DNA of 54,800 bases from assembly GCA_009775705.1 (NCBI GenBank), contig VSQE01000006.1, positions 1 through 54,800 of the forward strand. Direction: 5' to 3'. Both the position numbers and the translations under genes were made by a program. Shown piece by piece: positions 26,208 through 35,069 of the stretch. Positions within the stretch are counted from its first letter, which is position 1. Each line of letters starts with the position of its first letter. Origin of the DNA: Prevotellamassilia sp. Lineage in GTDB: Bacteria > Bacteroidota > Bacteroidia > Bacteroidales > Bacteroidaceae. Under the pieces are notes generated by a model. The model saw only the letters and a program-made list of their open reading frames with translations. It had not been told where the DNA came from and ran no database searches.

Positions 26208-26302
26208 ACTTATTTATGATTTGATTGTTTACGCCCGAAATTTTATGCGAAAATACAATTATTCTTTCTTTTCTGAAAATAAAGTATCAACTAATATGGG
26301 CT

Positions 26303-26911
26303 TTACATGAGATTCCTGACATAATTTCTCATGATACTTATGGCCCGTTCATTCTCTCCTCCCTGCGGTATGATGAGATCGGCATATTCTTTAGTAGGTT
26401 CTATGAACTCGCGATGCATCGGCTTAAGTACCCGCAAATACCGCTCCATAACAATCCGGGCCGTACGGCCGCGCTCTATCACATCGCGTTCGATGACGCG
26501 GATCAGTCTCTCATCGGAATCGGCATCCACATATATACGAAGATCCATCAAATCACGTATTTCCTTCTTGTAAAGTGCCATGATACCCTCTACAATAATT
26601 ACTTCTGCCGGTTCCACATGTATAGTTTCGTTGCTGCGGTCGCATGTCAATATGGAATAGACAGGTTGTTCTATTGCCTTACCCGTTTTTAAGTCTGCAA
26701 TATGCGAATGTAGCAGTTCCCAGTCGAAGGCTTCGGGGTGATCGTAATTCAAGAGTCTCAACTCCTTAAGCGAGAGACCTGCAGGTGCACATTTATAATA
26801 AGAATCCTGTGGTATTAATGCCACTTTTTCTTTGGGGAAGTTTTCCATGATCTTACGGGCAACCGTTGTTTTTCCCGAACCGGTTCCTCCGGCAATTCCA
26901 ATAATTATCAT
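26303..26911 (-). CDS. udk: uridine kinase
   Basis: A 202-residue cytoplasmic kinase that phosphorylates uridine and cytidine in pyrimidine salvage. The Walker A motif GGTGSGKTT lies at residues 8-16, followed by PQDSYY (substrate and base contacts), YDHPEAFDWELL, and the RxxRD-type lid in ERDVIERGRT. Length and order match Udk. It is not tightly coupled to aspS (91-bp gap) or to the PAP2 gene upstream (80-bp gap). Confidence 0.95.
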   Translation of the reverse strand: MIIIGIAGGTGSGKTTVARKIMENFPKEKVALIPQDSYYKCAPAGLSLKELRLLNYDHPEAFDWELLHSHIADLKTGKAIEQPVYSILTCDRSNETIHVEPAEVIIVEGIMALYKKEIRDLMDLRIYVDADSDERLIRVIERDVIERGRTARIVMERYLRVLKPMHREFIEPTKEYADLIIPQGGENERAISIMRNYVRNLM

Positions 26912-26991
26912 TGCGTGCTATTATGTATTAGATTTATATATGCAAGAACTATATTTACATGTTTATACAGAGTATATCCGATTTTGCAGAG

Positions 26992-27681
26992 CTATTTGAT
27001 AAACAACGCGGAGAAAAGAACATAAATGTATGTAGACACCAATGCCAGAATCAAAACCTGAATATCTTTGATGGCATATCCGGTCATTGTCTGAGTTTCT
27101 GAATAGTATCGGGATAACATTGTCCTATGTTTTCTTAACCGGACAAACACTCCGTAAACGAACGCTCCTACAATAATCCCAAAAAACATTCCCACTATCA
27201 GGTCTCCAAAATAATGAACACCGAGATAAACTCTTGTCCAACAGTTCAAGATTGCCCAAGAGAACAGCCCGATTGTCAGAATCCGATACCTTACCAATAA
27301 CGCACAAAAGGTAGCGACGGCAAAAGTATTTGCTGCATGTGAAGAGAAAAATCCATAACGTCCTCCTCTGTAATCATTCACGATATCGACCAGATACATT
27401 AATTGCGGATCATTAGCCGGACGGTATCTGCAAATCATCGGCTTGAATATTGTAGAAGCTGTCTGATCCGCAATAAAAATACAAAGCCCGACAGCAACGA
27501 TTACCATAAATATACCGGACATGTCATTATTCTTTATGACTATATACAAAAACACAACAGCCAGTGGAATCCAGGTTAGAGTTGCCGTAGCAGATGTGGC
27601 TACTCCATCCAAGAACAGAGAAAAACTTCCATTCAATGCCAATGTAAGTATCTTGTCGATATGTATGAGTTCTCCTATCAT
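26992..27681 (-). CDS. PAP2-family membrane phosphatase
   Basis: A 229-residue membrane protein with about six hydrophobic segments and the three-part PAP2/acid-phosphatase signature: KPMICRYRP, FSSHAAN (variant of PSGH) and TRVYLGVHYFGD. Such enzymes dephosphorylate lipid pyrophosphates (undecaprenyl-PP, phosphatidylglycerol-P) or lipid A at the outer face of the inner membrane. The substrate cannot be chosen from sequence. The first motif and third motif are intact, so an active enzyme is expected. It starts 24 bp after the batD-batE fusion and may be cotranscribed with the bat operon. Confidence 0.87.
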   Translation of the reverse strand: MIGELIHIDKILTLALNGSFSLFLDGVATSATATLTWIPLAVVFLYIVIKNNDMSGIFMVIVAVGLCIFIADQTASTIFKPMICRYRPANDPQLMYLVDIVNDYRGGRYGFFSSHAANTFAVATFCALLVRYRILTIGLFSWAILNCWTRVYLGVHYFGDLIVGMFFGIIVGAFVYGVFVRLRKHRTMLSRYYSETQTMTGYAIKDIQVLILALVSTYIYVLFSALFIK

Positions 27682-27705
27682 GCCCTTCTGTATTTTTTCA
27701 ATTTA

Positions 27706-30288
27706 TCAAACTTTTTCTACCTGTCTCTTCATAATCCATCCCATATTTCCGTCAGGCATTTCAATTTGATACCAGTTCTTTGTATATTCATCAACAATTC
27801 TGACCGTGGTTCCTTCGTGTAACACCCGTACTTTCTTAGCACTGTTTGACGGACTGACATACGATTGAGAAGTCTCCATAACAACAGCCTTTTGATCTGT
27901 CTTGAACATATACCACTGGCATGCGGCGAATATCTGGAATACGATTGTCTGTACTAAAAACATTACGGCTACAATAAAAGCGCACTTACGGACAAGAACA
28001 GATTGTGACAATAAATAAACCATTCCCCCTAATAGACATACGATCAGGCTGCCCAACGCACAATTTCCCCAAAAGTCGGTACTGCGTCCTGTTATCAGGT
28101 GTCTCATCCATGTAATGAAAAACATTTCAGACTGTTTGTCAAAACGATCCGCCAATTTACTTTGACAAAGTTCCAAATTATAAGAAGCATCACCATTGGC
28201 CGGCTCCAATTTCAATGCGCGTTCATAATTCAGCACGGCTCTTGGCAAATCATTCAATCTATAATAGGCATTACCCAAATTATAATACAGTTCCGAACTG
28301 ACACCGGCTTTCATCGATTCTTCATAGATCCGTACAGCTTCTACATAATTTCCGATAGCATAAGCACTATCTGCCTGTTGCTTTTTCTGGGCACAGACAG
28401 GAAGACCTGTCAGAATGAACAAAAGTATAAGGCCAGACAACACTTTCACTCCGGTCTGACGAGGAGACTTCACAGCCCTCTTCTCTATCTGAATAATTAC
28501 ACTCTGTGCCATTTCATAGATTTTCTCTTTTTTGCCAGCCTCTTCTATAGGAGCAAATTGTGCCATCTCGCATTCTTCCCAGACATATATACATTCTTTC
28601 ACCACTTCCGGAGCAACATTGGCGTTCTCCAACAAAGAAATGATCCGTTCTTTATTTAATTCGGATATTCTTACACTGAACTTATCTGCAAAATATTCCA
28701 AAATGGTTTTGCTGATCCCTGCATAAAACTCTGCATCTTTCCCATCCGACAAAATGCGCTTACAATCCTTCATCCGTTTTTCCACCCTCTTTCCGGCCTT
28801 TTTCTGTCTTCTTCTGGATTCATCTGTATTCTCCTTTATTCTTTTTCTCATCCAAAAAGATGTTGCAAGAGCGGAAATAAAAATCAGAAGATTGATGATC
28901 CAATATGCTGGTGTCCCCCACCAATATATCCTGGAACCAGGCGCATGCAATTTTGCTGTACTGGTCTGCAAAGGACGAATGTCGCTATTCCGTAAATACA
29001 GTTCATGCTTCAAATCTTCACTGGTCTTCTTCCCTTGTGCTATAGTCAATTGCAAAGGAGATGTTTCCAAAGAGGTATACTTTTCCGTTTTACTGTCAAA
29101 ATAGGCAATGGAAACTGCCGGCAAATTATATTTCCCTACATTATGGGGCACAAACGTATAATCATATACTACTTTACCAGAAACACCTTCTGCTGTGACT
29201 TTCAGATCTTCCTTAGTATTAGGTGCATAAGCATCAAAATCTTTCGGGAATTGGATTTTGGGAGCTTGCATTAATTTCAAATTGCCCTTTCCGGATACAG
29301 TAATACGATAGGTGGCGACATCATTGGTTTTCAAATTTGTCGTAAGCAGTTCGCCTTTAATGGAAAACATTCCCACACCTCCGGAAAAATTCGCAGGTTT
29401 AGGCTGTGGCAAAGGTTTCACATCCAAAACAATTTCAGGAGAAGAACGCTTCACCGTAATACCTATATTACCTCCCCCATTAAAGATTGCATCCATAATA
29501 TCTATGGAAGAATCGTGCTGGGCAACACTGCAATCAAAAGTTATGCCTGGAATATGCAATTTTCCCGCACGTTGAGGGAAAACTATATATTGCATGATCA
29601 CTCCAGTCCGATACATGGCATTCCCTATTCTCTCTACATCGGACGAAATTGCTTTCATTGGCAGTTCTTGGGAAACAATATCCTTGAAATCCGGTTTGTG
29701 ACTAAGTCCAATGTTTGTCAATCCAACTCCTATACGCGAATGTACCTTATAGGTCAGTAAAACGGCTTCCTGTTCGTATATGCTTCTTTTACTGGGTGTT
29801 ACAGTTATGAACAAATCACGTGCCGTCACTTTGCTTCCAAGAGGCTGAAGTTGCTCATCCTGTCTGCTTCTCATCTGTGAAGGCGATCTTCCCGTCCCCG
29901 TACCACTGACTTCAACGGTCACTGATTTGGACCGGATTGTTTTTCCATTTATGACTATGGATGCTGGAGGTATGACAAACGAACCTTTCTTCAAAGGCGA
30001 CAGCACGAAGGTGTAAGTTGTGGAGCTGCTCGAACTTTCCTTGCCATTGACAATTCTATAATCTCTGCTGACCATTGTAGACGGCCCGGAAAGAATATCA
30101 AAATCATTAATTTTCGGAGGTAGGAACTTCTCAACATCCGTAGAGTTGACTGTGTACTTCAAATGGAAATAGCCATTCATATCCGCGGTTGCCGGTGCTT
30201 CAACTTCAAAATGATATTGCGCAAATGAAGGTTTCAAGGCAATTGCAAACAGAAAAAACAATATATATAATTTATCAGTACTTCGCAT
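27706..30288 (-). CDS. batD: BatD-BatE fusion protein (aerotolerance operon)
   Basis: About 860 residues. Residues 1-24 form a signal peptide ending in SFAQ. A BatD region of Ig-like beta domains follows, then a membrane segment near 470 (YWIINLLIFISALATSF) and a helical cytoplasmic region. From about residue 616 a second hydrophobic leader (VLSGLILLFILTGLPVCAQ) introduces a BatE-like part: two TPR repeats (SELYYNLGNAYYRLND), two membrane helices and a C-terminal SH3 domain ending in GWIMKRQVEKV. BatD and BatE are usually separate proteins. The frame is uninterrupted. I chose ATG 30288, with AAAGAG just upstream, over a TTG at 30303. Confidence 0.87.
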   Translation of the reverse strand: MRSTDKLYILFFLFAIALKPSFAQYHFEVEAPATADMNGYFHLKYTVNSTDVEKFLPPKINDFDILSGPSTMVSRDYRIVNGKESSSSSTTYTFVLSPLKKGSFVIPPASIVINGKTIRSKSVTVEVSGTGTGRSPSQMRSRQDEQLQPLGSKVTARDLFITVTPSKRSIYEQEAVLLTYKVHSRIGVGLTNIGLSHKPDFKDIVSQELPMKAISSDVERIGNAMYRTGVIMQYIVFPQRAGKLHIPGITFDCSVAQHDSSIDIMDAIFNGGGNIGITVKRSSPEIVLDVKPLPQPKPANFSGGVGMFSIKGELLTTNLKTNDVATYRITVSGKGNLKLMQAPKIQFPKDFDAYAPNTKEDLKVTAEGVSGKVVYDYTFVPHNVGKYNLPAVSIAYFDSKTEKYTSLETSPLQLTIAQGKKTSEDLKHELYLRNSDIRPLQTSTAKLHAPGSRIYWWGTPAYWIINLLIFISALATSFWMRKRIKENTDESRRRQKKAGKRVEKRMKDCKRILSDGKDAEFYAGISKTILEYFADKFSVRISELNKERIISLLENANVAPEVVKECIYVWEECEMAQFAPIEEAGKKEKIYEMAQSVIIQIEKRAVKSPRQTGVKVLSGLILLFILTGLPVCAQKKQQADSAYAIGNYVEAVRIYEESMKAGVSSELYYNLGNAYYRLNDLPRAVLNYERALKLEPANGDASYNLELCQSKLADRFDKQSEMFFITWMRHLITGRSTDFWGNCALGSLIVCLLGGMVYLLSQSVLVRKCAFIVAVMFLVQTIVFQIFAACQWYMFKTDQKAVVMETSQSYVSPSNSAKKVRVLHEGTTVRIVDEYTKNWYQIEMPDGNMGWIMKRQVEKV

Positions 30289-30296
30289 TTTACTCT

Positions 30297-30995
30297 TTAC
30301 CAATTCTTGTTTAATGATTTACGGCGGGGTTTCATTGCATTGATTCTTTCCCGCGTTTGTTTTTCAGCCTGACGGGACAAGTTTAAGAGTTGCTCCGTCT
30401 GAGTGTCATCCTGTTGCTCTTTTTTCTGTTGGGGCTGCTGCCGGGCGTTTTTTTCCTCTTGCAGCTGCTCACCTTGTTTTTGTTTTTGTTGCTGCTTCTG
30501 CTGGTTCTTGCTTCTTTGTTTCTCATCTTTCAATTGCTTCTGGCACAAAGCAAGATTGTAACGCGTGTCATCGTCCTTAGGATTATTTCGCAAAGCCTCT
30601 TTGTACGCTTCAATAGCCTGCTTTAAGAAATCCTGTTTTTTTTCTGCATTTTTAGGATCTCCGGCCATTGTCTGCAAGATATATCCCATATTATGATGGG
30701 CCATTGAACGGACCGTTTTGTTCTTTTCTGTTTTTGCCGCAATCTGAAATTGCTTCATGGATTCTTTAGGATCATTCTTAGCCAAATAAGTATCTCCTAA
30801 ATTGAAATAGGTTCTCGGATTATTCGGATTTATCTTTAGCGCCTCACGGTAAAACTTTTCAGCTTCATCGTATTTTCGGTCCATGAAACAACGATTCCCC
30901 TGATGTAAGTTCTTCCATTCTTGAGTTTGTGCATTAGCGATAAACTGAAAGAATAAAAGAAGAACCATCAACCATATAGCTTTATTCATATTCAT
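30297..30995 (-). CDS. batC: TPR protein BatC
   Basis: A 232-residue exported TPR protein. A signal peptide (about 1-22, ending in ANAQ) precedes three TPR units (YDEAEKFYREALKINPNNPR, TYFNLGDTYLAKNDP, AIEAYKEALRNNPKDDDTRY), then a low-complexity Gln/Lys/Glu-rich segment at about 150-200 and a basic C-terminus. The family is part of the Bacteroides aerotolerance (Bat) operon and probably mediates protein contacts with BatA/BatB in the periplasm. Its start overlaps batB by 4 bp (ATGA), and batD follows after 8 bp. Confidence 0.87.
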   Translation of the reverse strand: MNMNKAIWLMVLLLFFQFIANAQTQEWKNLHQGNRCFMDRKYDEAEKFYREALKINPNNPRTYFNLGDTYLAKNDPKESMKQFQIAAKTEKNKTVRSMAHHNMGYILQTMAGDPKNAEKKQDFLKQAIEAYKEALRNNPKDDDTRYNLALCQKQLKDEKQRSKNQQKQQQKQKQGEQLQEEKNARQQPQQKKEQQDDTQTEQLLNLSRQAEKQTRERINAMKPRRKSLNKNW

Positions 30996-32005
30996 CTTTC
31001 AAACAACTTAAATTTTCCGAATAACTTTCCGGATGTCTCTGAAATAAAAAACTCAATAAACAGTAGTATGAGAACCAATAATGCTACAGCCCTGAATTGT
31101 TCATCATATACCGAATAGGTACGGGTGTCTGATGTCTTCTGCAAATTCTGTAAATGGTATTGCAACTGCTCTTGAGCCAAGTTTGTGTTGTCTATATGAA
31201 TATAGGCACCATTTCCAGCCTGAGCAATTTCCTTACACATATTTTCATTCAGACGCGTTCTTACCGGTTCGCCTTTTGCATCCGTCAGAATACCTTGAGG
31301 AGTCTGAATCAATGCCCCATCAGTAGAGCCCACTCCCAAGACAAAAACTTTCATACCATCTTTGGCTGCATTCTTTGCAGCTTCAACAGCACCTTCTTCA
31401 TGATTCTCGCCATCGGTAATAATAATGACGGCCTTTCCCGCCTTCTTATTATCTGTGAAGCTGATTCGAGCCAAATCAATGGCCGCCGCAAGATTCGTTC
31501 CTTGCAATGTTATCATGTCCGTACTGATAGCATCCAAAAACATTTTTGCGGAAATATAATCATCCGTAATGGGCAACTGAGGATAAGCTTCTCCCGCAAA
31601 AACCGCTAACGCGATTTTGTCATTCCGCATCTTGTCAATCAACGTTGAAACCAACAATTTTGAACGTTCCAATCTATTAGGCTGCACATCTGCCGCCATC
31701 ATCGAATTGGAAACATCCATTACTATGACCGCTTCAATTCCGTTCTTTATTTCCTTCTCTTCCTTCAGTCCGAATTGGGGGCGTGCCACCAAAAGCACCG
31801 CCAATGCCAATGCAATCTCCAACAAAACAAATTTTATTACAGGACGCATTCTGGAGGCTTTGGGCACAAGACGGAACAGAATATCCGGATCTCCATACCG
31901 CAGCATACGCTTTTTGCTCCAAAAAGTCGTAAGCATATAAATCAATGCCAGTACCGGTACCAGTACTAACCAATATAAGTATTCGGGATTAGCAAATCTG
32001 AACAT
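30992..32005 (-). CDS. batB: membrane-anchored von Willebrand factor A protein BatB
   Basis: About 337 residues. Two N-terminal membrane helices (YLYWLVLVPVLALIYML and a second near 60-75), a vWA domain with an intact MIDAS motif DVSNSMM and downstream TNLAAA and TDGENHEEG, and a C-terminal membrane helix. The architecture matches BatB, which works with BatA and a MoxR ATPase in envelope stress or oxygen tolerance. I chose ATG 32005 because the longer frame to 32071 adds a non-hydrophobic segment that would overlap batA. The batA stop lies 19 bp upstream. Confidence 0.9.
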   Translation of the reverse strand: MFRFANPEYLYWLVLVPVLALIYMLTTFWSKKRMLRYGDPDILFRLVPKASRMRPVIKFVLLEIALALAVLLVARPQFGLKEEKEIKNGIEAVIVMDVSNSMMAADVQPNRLERSKLLVSTLIDKMRNDKIALAVFAGEAYPQLPITDDYISAKMFLDAISTDMITLQGTNLAAAIDLARISFTDNKKAGKAVIIITDGENHEEGAVEAAKNAAKDGMKVFVLGVGSTDGALIQTPQGILTDAKGEPVRTRLNENMCKEIAQAGNGAYIHIDNTNLAQEQLQYHLQNLQKTSDTRTYSVYDEQFRAVALLVLILLFIEFFISETSGKLFGKFKLFER

Positions 32006-32024
32006 AAATAATTTTGTTGACTGT

Positions 32025-33032
32025 TTATGATGGAATCCTTCTGTACCATGTAGTACGTAACAACATCTCAAGCATCAATGCGATCAGTGCAATCCAAGCA
32101 AATGGCATATAGGCCTCATATCGTTTGTCGTAATTGGTAACCTTCAATTTTGTTTTTTCCAAACGATCAATATCCTGATATATTTCTCTTAATTTTTCTC
32201 TACTTCCGGCCTGATAATGCAAACCACCCGTCTCCCGGGCAATTGTTTGTAATGTCTCAGGATTATATGATGATTCGACCTCCTCTTCATAGTTTTCCCC
32301 ATTTGGCAATTGTGCCACTACCTGTTTTATTTTCCCTTTTCTTCCTAAGGAAACAGTGTAAATTCTAATCGCATATTTTTTTGCCAGTTCCGTTGCCATC
32401 AAAGGGGATATCTCTCCCGTGTTATTTTCACCATCTGTCAGCAATATAATGACCTTGCTTTTCGACTTGCTTTTTTCCAAATGAGAAACGGCACTGGCAA
32501 TTCCCATTCCGATAGCTGTTCCGGGACTGATCACTCCATTCTGCTGTAAATCACAGGACACATTTCTGAACATACTGAGTAAAGTCGTATGGTCTGTAGT
32601 CAGGGGACATTGGGTAAAAGCTTCTCCTCCGAATAGTGTAAGGCCGATATTGTCATCCGGCCGACTGGAAATAAATTCATACGCAACTTGCTTGGCCGCT
32701 TCTATCCTGTTAGGTTTAATATCCGGAGCCATCATACTGGTGGAAATATCCATAGCCATCATAATGTCAATACCTTCCGTTTCACTTTCAGTCAAAGAAT
32801 TATAGGTCTGAGGCCGGGCCATGACAACAACCAGCATTGAAAACGAGAGCATCCGCAACAGAAATGGAACATGTATCAAAGCCATTCGCAGTGTCATTGG
32901 TGCATGACGATACATCTCTGTAGTAGCCATCTTCATGGCGGGCTCGTGCTTCCGTTTCAATAAAAAATACCAAATCACCCATGGGATCAGTAATAACAGC
33001 AACAACAAATATTCTATATTAACGAATGTCAT
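32025..33032 (-). CDS. batA: membrane-anchored von Willebrand factor A protein BatA
   Basis: A 335-residue paralogue of BatB with the same layout. Two N-terminal hydrophobic segments (YLLLLLLLIPWVIWYFLL and one near 55-70) are followed by a vWA domain with MIDAS DISTSMM, SPGTAIGMG and TDGENNTGEIS, and a C-terminal membrane helix (FAWIALIALMLEMLL). The intact MIDAS predicts metal-dependent ligand binding in the periplasm. It follows the upstream membrane protein gene by 20 bp. Confidence 0.9.
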   Translation of the reverse strand: MTFVNIEYLLLLLLLIPWVIWYFLLKRKHEPAMKMATTEMYRHAPMTLRMALIHVPFLLRMLSFSMLVVVMARPQTYNSLTESETEGIDIMMAMDISTSMMAPDIKPNRIEAAKQVAYEFISSRPDDNIGLTLFGGEAFTQCPLTTDHTTLLSMFRNVSCDLQQNGVISPGTAIGMGIASAVSHLEKSKSKSKVIILLTDGENNTGEISPLMATELAKKYAIRIYTVSLGRKGKIKQVVAQLPNGENYEEEVESSYNPETLQTIARETGGLHYQAGSREKLREIYQDIDRLEKTKLKVTNYDKRYEAYMPFAWIALIALMLEMLLRTTWYRRIPS

Positions 33033-33052
33033 AATGTATAATCATCATCTCA

Positions 33053-34126
33053 TTAAAGAAACACTTCGTACATCTCCTTGATGACCATTCCGCCTCCCAC
33101 AACCAAAGACAACGACAATAAAGAAATCAGAATGCTCATGGCCATGCGTAAACGTTTCTGCTTCAAATCATCGAATGCCACTTCTTTCACTATCGGTTTA
33201 GAGGTTTCCGGCTCTTCTTTTTTGGTTGTCCTGACAAAATCTATTGCCTGCATCAGGCTACGATCTATCTCATTTAGCGATGCCGTAAACTTTGCGAACT
33301 TGACAAGGTCAGCGGTTTCCAACAAAATACGCAATTCTCTCAAGGCCGAGGGATCACTATTCCCCAACAACTGTTCTATGATTTCCGAGGACGTCATTTC
33401 CCTTGCATTGAAACCGAAACGCTCTTGTATATAAGTACGCAGAATATCCGTCAACTGCATGTAACATAGTTTCATGTTTTCTTCTGTTGAAGGTGTGTCC
33501 GACTTCATTTTTTCGATTTCTGTAATTGCCTGTTGATGAGGTGGAGTCTTAGGACGTATCATGACCCGGCGGGTAACAGGCTTACGATTTGAATGACGTA
33601 CCAGCAAAAGGAAAAGCAGAATCAGATTCCCCCATAACAATATCGACCACCCCAAAAGATAACCGTTCCACTCGAAAATTCCCTCTACAACACTATGCGG
33701 TCCCGAAAAATTATTGAGATGCACTGTATCTACAGGGACAGTTCCGACCTTCAGACCGATACCGTTCTGCGATTTATATTTTTTTCCGTCCACCATCACT
33801 TCAACGGGTGGAAAATAATATAAGGCCGAATCGAATGCCGTCAAAGTATAGCTCCGTTTTAGTTGAACGCGCTTTCCGGCATTAAGGAAAACTGTATCAA
33901 CATCGCTTCGTTCCAGCACTTCAACACCTTTCGTAAGGGTTCCGGAAGCGTATTCCGGAAACACAACTTTCTGATTGGATCCGGCGCTGACCGTTGCCGT
34001 CAGATGCACTTGCTCACCAATCAGTATATCGGTAGAATCCACTTTGACATCTACCGTTACTTGTGCCGACAACTTTATACATATAAAAGCCAACAAGAAT
34101 CCAATCTTTAATGATAATACTCGCAT
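33053..34126 (-). CDS. bat-operon membrane protein, DUF4381-like
   Basis: About 357 residues. A signal peptide (about 1-21, ending in LSAQ) leads a periplasmic Ig-like region (VDSTDILIGEQVHLTATVSA, similar in style to the BatD N-terminus), a membrane helix near 165-185 (LLLWGNLILLFLLLVRH type) and a helical cytoplasmic part with a run YIQERFGFNAREMTSSEI seen in the BatD/DUF4381 group. A final hydrophobic helix lies at the C-terminus. The exact function is unknown. I chose ATG 34126, with an AAAGAAG ribosome-binding site, over an upstream TTG. It follows the DUF58 gene by 5 bp. Confidence 0.75.
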   Translation of the reverse strand: MRVLSLKIGFLLAFICIKLSAQVTVDVKVDSTDILIGEQVHLTATVSAGSNQKVVFPEYASGTLTKGVEVLERSDVDTVFLNAGKRVQLKRSYTLTAFDSALYYFPPVEVMVDGKKYKSQNGIGLKVGTVPVDTVHLNNFSGPHSVVEGIFEWNGYLLGWSILLWGNLILLFLLLVRHSNRKPVTRRVMIRPKTPPHQQAITEIEKMKSDTPSTEENMKLCYMQLTDILRTYIQERFGFNAREMTSSEIIEQLLGNSDPSALRELRILLETADLVKFAKFTASLNEIDRSLMQAIDFVRTTKKEEPETSKPIVKEVAFDDLKQKRLRMAMSILISLLSLSLVVGGGMVIKEMYEVFL

Positions 34127-34131
34127 GAAAT

Positions 34132-35001
34132 TCAACTTCTTTTTGCAAATAATGTCATTAATCCTCTAACATAATCTCCATCCGTCCTTACGGAAATATT
34201 ATCGACACGACTCATCTTGAACATCTCGTCTAACTTCCGGGTTTCACTCTTCCACCACTTAATATGCTGCTCTCTCAACTTCTGGCTGGACGTGTCCAGA
34301 TACTGCTCATGACCGGTCTCGGCATCGAAGATTCTCATCAATCCCACATTCGGCAATTCTTCCATTCTATAATCATAGACCCGTACGGCCACAATGTCGT
34401 GTTTACGGGTTGCAACCATTAAGGGGCGGGAAAAATCCGGTGTATTGATAAAATCACTCAACAGAAAAGAAATGCAACGCTTGTTGATAGCACGCATCAG
34501 ATATTCTATGCCGACTCCCACATCGGTTCTGCAACTTTGCGGACGGAAATCCAACAGTTCGCGAATGATACACAGAATATGTCTGCGTCCTTTTTTGGGC
34601 GGAATAAATTTTTCAATCCTGTCCGAAAAGAAAATCACACCGATTTTATCGTTGTTCTGAATAGCCGAGAATGCTATCGTGGCGGCAATCTCTGTGACCA
34701 ATTCGCGTTGTGAACGCACACGGGTTCCGAAATCAAGACTTCCGGATACATCAATCATCAACATTACGGTGAGTTCGCGCTCCTCCTCAAAAACCTTGAT
34801 GTGAGGCCTGTTTAAACGTGCCGTCACATTCCAGTCAATGTCACGAACATCGTCCCCCGGTTGGTATTCCCTGACTTCGGCAAACGACATGCCCCGACCT
34901 TTGAAAGCTGAATGATACTCTCCGGCAAAGATATTGTTGGTCAATGTACGCGTCTTGATCTCAACTCTCCGCACCCGTTGAAGCAAGTCGTTCGTCTCCA
35001 T
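34132..35001 (-). CDS. DUF58 protein
   Basis: About 289 residues, cytoplasmic. It has the DUF58 core: GRGMSFAEVREYQPGDDVR followed by IDWNVTARLNRPHIKVF, then a vWA-like fold with a DVSGS MIDAS motif. DUF58 proteins are usual partners of MoxR ATPases. I chose ATG 35001 because AGGAGA lies 5-10 nt upstream; the longer frame would start with TTG at 35022. It lies 68 bp after moxR in the same operon. Confidence 0.87.
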   Translation of the reverse strand: METNDLLQRVRRVEIKTRTLTNNIFAGEYHSAFKGRGMSFAEVREYQPGDDVRDIDWNVTARLNRPHIKVFEEERELTVMLMIDVSGSLDFGTRVRSQRELVTEIAATIAFSAIQNNDKIGVIFFSDRIEKFIPPKKGRRHILCIIRELLDFRPQSCRTDVGVGIEYLMRAINKRCISFLLSDFINTPDFSRPLMVATRKHDIVAVRVYDYRMEELPNVGLMRIFDAETGHEQYLDTSSQKLREQHIKWWKSETRKLDEMFKMSRVDNISVRTDGDYVRGLMTLFAKRS

Positions 35002-35069
35002 ACGTCTCTCCTCTATCAACAATTCAAGAAATGATTCATAACATGCGATATTTCAGCTTGTAATATAAA

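Noticed and set aside
25626..26219. 197-codon plus-strand open frame
   Set aside because: Antisense to aspS, whose motifs fix the coding strand.
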